Assembly (NCBI GenBank): GCA_003132605.1
Contig: PKYJ01000061.1
Span: forward strand, 1 to 7,691
Reading direction: 5' to 3'
DNA length: 7,691 nt
Origin: Peptococcaceae bacterium
GTDB lineage: Bacteria; Bacillota; DSM-12270; Thermacetogeniales; Thermacetogeniaceae
Positions 1 to 4,912 of this stretch are shown here, one piece after another. Within the stretch, counting starts at the first letter, position 1; every line of letters starts with the position of its first letter. The translations under genes were made by a program, and so were the position numbers. The notes below the pieces were generated by a model that worked only from the letters and a program-made list of their open reading frames with translations, was not told the DNA's origin and ran no database searches.

Positions 1-69
1 CCCCTCCCGGCTGCCTCACTCTCGATGTTAGAAGTTTGACTTAGCCTTTCCTCGAACCTTGAATATACC
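1..69 (-). other. 3' intergenic end; possible ribosome binding site of the next gene
   Basis: These bases lie after the wecA stop codon in the direction of transcription. I see no hairpin with a T-run, so there is no sign that transcription ends here. On the minus strand the last eight bases (positions 8 to 1) read GGGAGGGG, which could be the Shine-Dalgarno site of a following gene outside the window. In related bacteria I would expect a UDP-GlcNAc 2-epimerase or another envelope gene here, but that is a guess from context. Nothing else is recognisable. Confidence 0.3.
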
Positions 70-1167
70 CTACTTGTGAGTACCTGCCTGTCTGGCCCGG
101 GAATCCTCCGACGGCGGTCCGGGAAGGCGCTGCCGCGGCAGCAGTCCGACCCTGTTGGCCAGGAACAGCACCACGACGCACAACAGGAAAAGCACGATCA
201 GCCCCTGGCCGGTTTTCAGAAAGGTCAGCAGCACGGCACTGCCGCCCAGGAGCAGGTTGACGCCATAAATCGACAGCACCGTCTGTCTGTGGGTCAGGCC
301 CAGGTCCAGCAGGCGGTGGTGGATGTGTTCCCGGTCGGCGGTAAGAATGCTCTGCCCCCGCATCAGCCGGCGGCTGATCGCCAGCAGCATGTCGAAGATG
401 GGGATGCCCAGGATCAGGATCGGCAGGATCAGGGCGAAGACAACGGCCGACTTGGTCAGGCCGATGGCCGCCAGGGATGCCAAGGTGAATCCCAGGAACA
501 TGGAACCCGCATCCTTCATGAAGATCTTGGCCGGGTGCCAGTTGTGAGGCAGGAAACCCAGGGCGGATGCTCCCAGAAACAGCGCACAGATACCCACCGG
601 CGCCACTCCCTGGCTGAAGGAGATATAAGCCACGATGCCCGCCGAGATGGCCGCGATCCCCGCCGCCAACCCGTCCAGGCCGTCCACCAGGTTGAGGGCG
701 TTGGTGATGGCCACCAGCCAGACGATGGTCAGGGCAATGCTCATCAGGGGCCATAGCCTGATGAATCCTCCGAAGGGAATGAATACGAAATGCACTCTGA
801 TCCCGAAAGAGACCGCCACCGCTGCGGCCGCGATCTGCCCCGCCAACTTGGCGAGGGGGGGGATACTCTTCCAGTCGTCAATCATCCCCACCACCAGGAC
901 CACCAGGCCGCCGGCCAACAGCCCGATTACTTCATCCCGGCTGAGAGGCGATATGGCAACCAGGGGGGCCGCGGCCACCAGGGCAGCGGCAAAGCCCAGG
1001 AAGATCCCCAGGCCGCCCCAGCAGGGAACAGGATGCTGGTGTATCTTGCGCTGCCCGGGCTGGTCAATGGCGCCTGCGGCCACAGCCAGCTTCTTGACCA
1101 GTGGCGTCAACAGCAGGGGGATACCAAAGGCCAGCAGTATTCCTATTATTATCAGATGCAACCCCAT
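70..1167 (-). CDS. wecA: Undecaprenyl-phosphate HexNAc-1-phosphate transferase (WecA/TagO/MraY family)
   Basis: This integral membrane enzyme transfers a HexNAc-1-phosphate, usually GlcNAc-1-P from its UDP donor, to undecaprenyl phosphate, the first step of a lipid-linked wall polymer. The 365-residue protein is almost wholly hydrophobic, with about ten or eleven apparent membrane segments. Family motifs appear in order: GMIDD (Asp97-Asp98), NALNLVDGLDGL (156-167), FMKDAGSMFLG (216-226) with the expected catalytic-loop Asp219, and the cytoplasmic HIHHRLL signature (281-287). The MKDAGS segment has Lys218 where MGDxGS is usual. The ATG at 1167 is chosen because GGAGGA sits just upstream (1176-1171); an in-frame TTG at 1197 would overlap fabZ and lacks a comparable site. 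It follows fabZ by 16 nt, so the two are probably cotranscribed. The basic, Pro-rich C-terminal tail (about 341-365) is not membrane-like. Whether it is TagO-like (wall polymer) or WecA-like (other glycan) cannot be told; the csaB neighbourhood favours a pyruvylated secondary wall polymer. Confidence 0.88.
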   Translation of the reverse strand: MGLHLIIIGILLAFGIPLLLTPLVKKLAVAAGAIDQPGQRKIHQHPVPCWGGLGIFLGFAAALVAAAPLVAISPLSRDEVIGLLAGGLVVLVVGMIDDWKSIPPLAKLAGQIAAAAVAVSFGIRVHFVFIPFGGFIRLWPLMSIALTIVWLVAITNALNLVDGLDGLAAGIAAISAGIVAYISFSQGVAPVGICALFLGASALGFLPHNWHPAKIFMKDAGSMFLGFTLASLAAIGLTKSAVVFALILPILILGIPIFDMLLAISRRLMRGQSILTADREHIHHRLLDLGLTHRQTVLSIYGVNLLLGGSAVLLTFLKTGQGLIVLFLLCVVVLFLANRVGLLPRQRLPGPPSEDSRARQAGTHK

Positions 1168-1170
1168 GGC

Positions 1171-1176
1171 TCCTCC
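1171..1176 (-). promoter_or_regulatory. Ribosome binding site of wecA
   Basis: The minus strand reads GGAGGA at 1176-1171, followed by GCC and the ATG at 1167. The spacing is short but the match is strong, and it decides the start in favour of ATG over the upstream in-frame TTG at 1197. Confidence 0.65.
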
Positions 1177-1183
1177 ATCTCCC

Positions 1184-1624
1184 TCAAGAAAGAGCAAACA
1201 AAAACTCGCCCTCCGCGGCTACCTTATCGCCTACGAAGGCACGGGCCTGCGCCTTGCTGATATTGCCCTTGAACTTCAGGAACTCCACTTCGATCCGCAA
1301 CTGGTCGCCGGGGCGTACCTGCTGCCGGAACCGGCACTTGTCGATCCCCACGAACAGGCCCAGCTTCCCGGCATTTGCGGGCAGCTTCAACAAAACCACC
1401 GCTCCCACCTGGGCAATGGCTTCCACGATCAGGACGCCCGGCATTACCGGATTCCCCGGAAAATGCCCCTGGAAGAAGGGCTCATTGACGGTGACGTTCT
1501 TGATCCCCACCGCCCGTCTGCCTTCCTCCAACTCGACGATCCGGTCGACCAGTAGGAAGGGGTAGCGATGTGGGATGATCTCCTGGATCTGGCGAGCACC
1601 AAGAATTTCTCGCTGTTCACTCAT
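1184..1624 (-). CDS. fabZ: 3-hydroxyacyl-[acyl-carrier-protein] dehydratase FabZ
   Basis: FabZ dehydrates (3R)-3-hydroxyacyl-ACP to trans-2-enoyl-ACP in the cytosolic type II fatty-acid elongation cycle. The 146-residue length is normal for the family. The hot-dog-fold active site is clear: HFPGNPVMPGVL at 54-65 with catalytic His54, then VEAIAQ with catalytic Glu68. The N-terminal IPHRYPFLLVDRI (17-29) and the mid-chain RPGDQL (104-109) are also typical. It lies 16 nt before wecA and behind its own probable promoter, so it seems to lead a fabZ-wecA transcription unit. The start is slightly uncertain. The ATG at 1624 is 15 nt from the only strong AGGAGG (1645-1640), longer than usual, whereas an in-frame CTG at 1633 is 6 nt from it and would add three residues (Leu/Met-Ala-Val). 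I keep ATG because MSEQ is an ordinary FabZ beginning and CTG starts are rare. FabA is excluded by length and by the FabZ-type motif. Confidence 0.95.
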   Translation of the reverse strand: MSEQREILGARQIQEIIPHRYPFLLVDRIVELEEGRRAVGIKNVTVNEPFFQGHFPGNPVMPGVLIVEAIAQVGAVVLLKLPANAGKLGLFVGIDKCRFRQQVRPGDQLRIEVEFLKFKGNISKAQARAFVGDKVAAEGEFLFALS

Positions 1625-1639
1625 TACAGCCAGTTGCCG

Positions 1640-1645
1640 CCTCCT
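1640..1645 (-). promoter_or_regulatory. Ribosome binding site of fabZ, unusually distant
   Basis: The minus strand reads a perfect AGGAGG at 1645-1640. The distance to the ATG at 1624 is 15 nt, against about 5 to 9 normally. The distance to an in-frame CTG at 1633 is 6 nt. The site abuts the hairpin at 1645-1667, so its access could depend on folding. Confidence 0.6.
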
Positions 1646-1667
1646 GTCGACGCCGACATAGTCGACA
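1645..1667 (-). repeat. Inverted repeat (hairpin) abutting the fabZ ribosome binding site
   Basis: TGTCGAC at 1645-1651 and GTCGACA at 1661-1667 form a perfect 7-bp stem with a 9-nt loop. The stem ends at the first base of the fabZ AGGAGG. Each arm contains the self-complementary GTCGAC, so a DNA-binding dyad is an alternative to an RNA stem. No T-run follows, so it is not a terminator. Confidence 0.4.
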
Positions 1668-1696
1668 TAATAAGTGGCTTGCCCTCATTAGACATC

Positions 1697-1879
1697 CTAT
1701 GCTTGTCGCTTCGCCTTCGCAGGCTCGGCGCATGCCAAGATTTCCATATAAACCACCTTATTGTAGCACATTCTTGCCAGATTTAACATCCCGCGCGATC
1801 GCTCACCTATAATCTTACCGAGGGGATGTGTTTTGAGCATGTCGCTGAAGAGTCGCCGGGAATACTTGGGTATCTTCAC
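1697..1879 (-). CDS. Possible small basic protein of unknown function
   Basis: A 60-codon frame starts with GTG three bases after the glycosyltransferase stop codon and ends 72 nt before fabZ. The predicted product is rich in Lys and Arg (for example KIPKYSRRLF at 2-11 and GERSRGMLNLARM at 25-37) and has no signal peptide or membrane segment. I do not recognise it. Against it are the lack of a clear Shine-Dalgarno site before the GTG and the fabZ promoter lying inside the frame. In its favour, the frame stays open across an intergenic region of lower GC content, and its amino-acid make-up is less Ala/Gly/Pro-rich than that of most spurious frames here. An alternative is chance or a decayed gene end. 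Confidence 0.2.
   Translation of the reverse strand: MKIPKYSRRLFSDMLKTHPLGKIIGERSRGMLNLARMCYNKVVYMEILACAEPAKAKRQA
1760..1768 (-). promoter_or_regulatory. Probable extended -10 promoter for fabZ-wecA
   Basis: The minus strand reads TGCTACAAT at 1768-1760: a TGn extension followed by TACAAT, one base off the sigma-A -10 consensus. The -35 region is poor (a TTAAAT-like hexamer lies about 15 nt upstream), as is common for extended -10 promoters. Transcription would start near 1753, giving a leader of about 130 nt before fabZ. Confidence 0.5.
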
Positions 1880-1882
1880 TGT

Positions 1883-3058
1883 TCAATCGGGGAATTCTAT
1901 ATTTTTTGCCTGGCTCGCTTTTTCTTGCAAACACTCCCTGTAAAGCCTCGTCAACTGTTCTGTCATCACCCTGGCGTCAAACCGTTCGGCGGCGGTCCGG
2001 GCAGCCGCCTCGCCCATCCGCCGGGCCTCGTCCGGGTGCTCCAGCAGCCAGGAAATCCTTGCCGCCAAGACCCTGGGTTTACCGGGTTCCACCAGCAACC
2101 CGTTCTCCCGGTCCACCAGGATCTCCTTGATACCCCCGATGTTGCTAGCCACGCAGGGCTTGCCCATGCTCATGGCCTCCACCAGGCTCAGGGAGAAAGC
2201 CTCGCTCAGGGAAGGCAGCGCTACCACCGACATCCGGGCGAGCAGTTCGGGGATATCGTCCCGGAGGCCCAGGAACTCCACCCGCCTGGCGATCCCCAAT
2301 TTCCAGGCGAAATCACGCAGGTCCTGCTGCAGGGAACCATCCCCCACGATCTGGAAGCGGCAGTCTCCGTACTGTTGCAGCAGGATCTGGGCCGCCTCCA
2401 GGAAGCAGCGGTGGCCCTTTTCCGGCTCAAGCCGGCCGACCAGGCCGATCACGGGTTCCTGATCAACAGGCGGCGCGCCGGTCGGCGGCGGCTGGAACTT
2501 GCTCAGATCGATCCCGTTGTAGATCAGGGCGATCTTGCGGTCCTCCACCCCCTGGCGGATCAGGTCCTCCCGGACCGCCTGGCTGACCGCCACCACCCGG
2601 TCACAGGTGTAACGGTCGACCAGGTTGAACAGCCTGGAGCGCGCCCCGGCACCCTCGGCCTCCAGCCGGTGCCTGGTATAGATCACGCAGGTCCCGCCGG
2701 ACAACCTGGCGGCCAGCCGCCCGGCAAAGCTGGCGTGGGTATGCACCACATTGATGTTATACTTCCTGATTACCCTCATTATGGCCGGTATCTGTTTCCA
2801 GAGCCGGCCCAGGGCAAAGGACTCATCCGGCGGCAGCTCGGGCAGGGCCAGCACCGTGACGCCAGGGTTGGCGGCGCACCGCTCCTCCAGCAGGGAGCCC
2901 GCCGGGCAGAGCACGTACAACTGGAGCCGGGAGCGGTCGTAGTGGGCCAGAAAGTTCAGCAACAGTCGCCCGGCGCCGCCGATGTTGCTATCGCTGACAA
3001 TGTGCAGCACCCTCAGCACCGGCTCCCCGGTCCTTGCGCCTGATCCCGCTCCCGCCAT
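1883..3058 (-). CDS. Glycosyltransferase family 4 (GT-B fold)
   Basis: This is a probable cytoplasmic or membrane-associated retaining glycosyltransferase that adds a sugar from a nucleotide-sugar donor to a lipid-linked glycan. The N-terminal acceptor domain begins at LRVLHIVSDSNIGGAGR (15-31), with VVHTHASFAGRLAA at 104-117. The C-terminal donor domain has VGRLEPEKGH (207-216), IVGDGS (237-242) and the EX7E motif from Glu286 to Glu294 in SEAFSLSLVEAMSMGKP. The 391-residue length is usual. Its ATG overlaps the upstream ligase stop by one base (TGATG), which supports this start and translational coupling. The first 13 residues (AGAGSGARTGEP-like) are low-complexity and outside the fold, so a later GTG, such as codon 14 after a close GGGGAG, remains possible. 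It is the last gene of the upstream run. Sugar and linkage cannot be inferred from the sequence. Confidence 0.9.
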   Translation of the reverse strand: MAGAGSGARTGEPVLRVLHIVSDSNIGGAGRLLLNFLAHYDRSRLQLYVLCPAGSLLEERCAANPGVTVLALPELPPDESFALGRLWKQIPAIMRVIRKYNINVVHTHASFAGRLAARLSGGTCVIYTRHRLEAEGAGARSRLFNLVDRYTCDRVVAVSQAVREDLIRQGVEDRKIALIYNGIDLSKFQPPPTGAPPVDQEPVIGLVGRLEPEKGHRCFLEAAQILLQQYGDCRFQIVGDGSLQQDLRDFAWKLGIARRVEFLGLRDDIPELLARMSVVALPSLSEAFSLSLVEAMSMGKPCVASNIGGIKEILVDRENGLLVEPGKPRVLAARISWLLEHPDEARRMGEAAARTAAERFDARVMTEQLTRLYRECLQEKASQAKNIEFPD

Positions 3059-4398
3059 CAGTCTTCAGCACTCCCGTCAGCAAGGGCCGCCGTCCCCGGT
3101 TCCTCTTCAGGAAGCCGGACCGACGCCACCGTCAGGGAGATCAGGAACCAGAACAGGAATACCAGTTTGAAGTTGAACCAGCAGTCCTCTGTGAGGCCAA
3201 TGAACAGGTAGCTGGCCATACCCGCCATGGCTGCCACGCCGGCCATCCAGGCAAACCCCCGCGGCTGCCGGACAATCCGCTTCAGGGCGTAGCCAATGTA
3301 GCTGCACAGCAACCAGAGGAAGATCAGGGTTCCGAACACCCCGTACTCCACCAGCAACTCGATGTACAGGTTGTGGGCATGGTAGGCCCTCATCCCGTAA
3401 ACCGCATAGTACTTGTTGTAGATCAACTGAAAGGCGGCAGACCCGGGGCCCACCCCGCTGAACCAGAAATCCCTGATCATATGTGCGGCCACCTGCCAGA
3501 TCTGGATGCGATAAAACATGGACGAGTCCTGGGACAGGTTGAGGATGCTGGTCAGGCGGCTGGACAGCAGATCCGGCCTGAGGACGGTCGCCACGGCCGC
3601 CCCCGTCGCTGCCAACAGCAGCAGGCGCCAGTTGTAGAACAGCAGAAAGACGGCGATGGCCACGGCCAACGAGAGCCAGCCCATGCGCGTCCAGGTATAG
3701 ACCAGAGAGGCTCCGGCGACACCCGCCAGACCCAGGAACAGCACCCGGGTGGACAGCCTGCCCTTCCACAACGCCAGGGCGAGGCCGAGGACGATGCCCG
3801 GTACCAGGTACTGGGCGAGAATGTTGGGGTTGTCCAGGGTGCCGAAGACCCGCACCGTGATGTTCGGAAAGGCCACGGAGTCGATCCAACTGGGATCGAC
3901 CGGCGGCCTGGTGATGAAGTTCTGGTAGAGGCCGAAGCAGGCCTCCAGGGCAACCGAGACCAGGAAGATCACGGTCAGCACATAGATCTTCCGCTTGTCT
4001 TTGAGCTCCGCCAGGCACATTAAATAGAAGGCCATATAAATACCGAACAGGACGGTGATCTGCAGGCTCTCCCGGCGAGTCACGGAAAAGGCGCTCAGCA
4101 GCAGCATCACCGCCAGGAACACCAACATCGGCCACAGGAGCGGCAACCGGAAAACGTCGCCCCACGTCCGCACCATGCGCCAGCGCCCGCGGGCCAGGAA
4201 CAGCAGCCCCGCCGCCAGGATCAGCACGGCAGACGCGGTCACGGGAATGAAGGGCATCAGCAGAGTGATCAGGCAGAGGGCGAGGAACTCCGCCCGTCCC
4301 ACCGTCAGCCGGTACAACAGGCTCCCTCTGAAGACGGCAACCAGGGCCGATTCGGAGCACAGGCGGTTCCAGCGGTCTGTCAGAGCGACGGCGCTCAT
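3058..4398 (-). CDS. O-antigen ligase / Wzy polymerase-like membrane protein
   Basis: This polytopic membrane protein belongs to the O-antigen ligase (WaaL)/Wzy superfamily, whose members transfer or polymerise undecaprenyl-diphosphate-linked glycans on the outer face of the membrane. Of 446 residues, about ten to twelve segments look membrane-spanning. The conserved core is visible: GTLDNPNILAQYL (186-198), TWTRMGWLSL (235-244) with the conserved Arg238, YRIQIWQVAAHMIRDFWFSG (296-315), and HAHNLYIELLVEYGVFG (340-356), the outer-loop His-x-His-Asn signature. A last hydrophobic stretch (about 384-425) is followed by an acidic C-terminal tail. Start and stop overlap both neighbours (ATGA with the DUF4330 gene, TGATG with the glycosyltransferase), indicating tight coupling. 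Ligase and polymerase cannot be told apart by motif. In an apparent Gram-positive there is no lipopolysaccharide, so the acceptor may be a wall polymer, protein or lipid. Confidence 0.88.
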   Translation of the reverse strand: MSAVALTDRWNRLCSESALVAVFRGSLLYRLTVGRAEFLALCLITLLMPFIPVTASAVLILAAGLLFLARGRWRMVRTWGDVFRLPLLWPMLVFLAVMLLLSAFSVTRRESLQITVLFGIYMAFYLMCLAELKDKRKIYVLTVIFLVSVALEACFGLYQNFITRPPVDPSWIDSVAFPNITVRVFGTLDNPNILAQYLVPGIVLGLALALWKGRLSTRVLFLGLAGVAGASLVYTWTRMGWLSLAVAIAVFLLFYNWRLLLLAATGAAVATVLRPDLLSSRLTSILNLSQDSSMFYRIQIWQVAAHMIRDFWFSGVGPGSAAFQLIYNKYYAVYGMRAYHAHNLYIELLVEYGVFGTLIFLWLLCSYIGYALKRIVRQPRGFAWMAGVAAMAGMASYLFIGLTEDCWFNFKLVFLFWFLISLTVASVRLPEEEPGTAALADGSAED

Positions 4399-4898
4399 CT
4401 GATCTCTTCGACCCCGATGATGACGCTCTCGAACTGGTAAAGGTCGCTGCTGATGGTGATCTTGCTGCCCACCTTGATGTTCATCGTCCCCACCCGGAAC
4501 TGGTTGTTGTAGGCTGTCAGGTCACCTTCCAGGGTCAGGGTCACCGACTTCCGGCCGGGAACCGGATTCATGTGCCAGTTGCCCTGGGCGTCAGAGGCCT
4601 TCTCCACATGGTCCTCGACCTTGACATCCTTGACCACACCCAGCTCCTCGCCGGAACTGAGCTCCCTGACGACGTCCCCAACCTTGGGCGCCGCCGCTGT
4701 TACAGGGAGAATGTCGTCGACAAAGACCTCCGTTCTGACGGGGCTGACCGTGGATTTTGCAGTCATCTTCCTGAGGACGGAGGTTTTGGCGCCCACTCCC
4801 ACCACCGCCGCCACTACCAGCAGAATGACGATGATGTCGACGATGTTCAGCAGACCGAACAGCTTCCCTTTTTCCCACAGTTTCATCAAGATTGACAT
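4395..4898 (-). CDS. DUF4330 domain membrane-anchored protein
   Basis: A 167-residue protein with one N-terminal membrane segment (about 15-36, in the family-typical GKLFGLLNIVDIIVILLVVAA) and an outward-facing domain that looks beta-rich. The domain contains VFVDDILP (58-65), VGDVV (73-77), GELGVV-like turns and repeated short hydrophobic strands up to the end. I identify it as DUF4330, a family without known function to my knowledge. A short N-terminus, single anchor and extracytoplasmic domain suggest a partner or scaffold for an envelope complex. The stop overlaps the start of the ligase-like gene (ATGA at 4398-4395), so the two are probably made together. The start is ambiguous: the ATG at 4898 has only a weak site very near it, while an ATG at 4886 (residue 5) has AAAGGA about 11 nt upstream. 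The two differ by four residues. Confidence 0.8.
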   Translation of the reverse strand: MSILMKLWEKGKLFGLLNIVDIIVILLVVAAVVGVGAKTSVLRKMTAKSTVSPVRTEVFVDDILPVTAAAPKVGDVVRELSSGEELGVVKDVKVEDHVEKASDAQGNWHMNPVPGRKSVTLTLEGDLTAYNNQFRVGTMNIKVGSKITISSDLYQFESVIIGVEEIR

Positions 4899-4911
4899 CC
4901 TTTCTCTTGAT
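4885..4911 (-). repeat. Inverted repeat enclosing the DUF4330 start region
   Basis: ATCAAGA at 4885-4891 and TCTTGAT at 4905-4911 form a 7-bp inverted repeat with a 13-nt loop. On the mRNA the loop contains the AAAGGA sequence and the first AUG (4898-4896), and the second possible AUG (4886) overlaps the stem end. The stem is AU-rich and therefore weak. It could tune initiation, or be chance. Confidence 0.3.
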
Positions 4912-4912
4912 C

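Larger units (their letters stand above)
1625..1882 (-). other. Intergenic region between the glycosyltransferase and fabZ
   Basis: This 258-nt stretch separates the upstream five-gene glycan run from fabZ-wecA. It holds a probable promoter near 1760-1768, a leader of about 130 nt, a hairpin beside the fabZ ribosome binding site and a questionable 60-codon ORF. It is visibly more AT-rich than the flanking genes around 1741-1790 and around the promoter. I see no intrinsic terminator after the glycosyltransferase stop at 1883, so read-through from upstream is possible. Confidence 0.6.

Noticed and set aside
35..63. TTGACT...TTGAAT promoter-like pair on the plus strand
   Set aside because: No plus-strand gene follows, and the -10 match is poor.
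1168..1197. Upstream TTG start for wecA, ten residues longer
   Set aside because: It would lie inside fabZ, its extra residues come from the GGAGGA Shine-Dalgarno region, and the first membrane segment begins just after the ATG at 1167.
635..1555. 306-codon open frame on the plus strand
   Set aside because: It spans wecA and fabZ antisense and contains no domain; both minus-strand genes have complete family motifs.
1702..1739. CTTG...CAAG bounded GC-rich stretch in the fabZ leader as a REP element or hairpin
   Set aside because: Only four outer base pairs and a three-to-four-pair core form, with mismatches between, so no stable fold is supported.
1795..1802. GCGATCGC octamer, as in cyanobacterial HIP1
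   Set aside because: A single copy in GC-rich DNA is not significant and the gene content is not cyanobacterial.
1826..3043. 405-codon open frame on the plus strand
   Set aside because: It lies opposite the glycosyltransferase gene and gives a His/Gln/Pro/Gly-rich product with no family motif, the usual antisense shadow in GC-rich DNA.
3034..4023. 329-codon open frame on the plus strand
   Set aside because: It is antisense to the ligase-like gene and yields a Gln/His/Asp-rich sequence without motifs.
3107..4360. 417-codon frame on the minus strand in another phase
   Set aside because: It overlaps the ligase-like gene out of frame and is Arg/Pro/Gly-rich rather than membrane-like.
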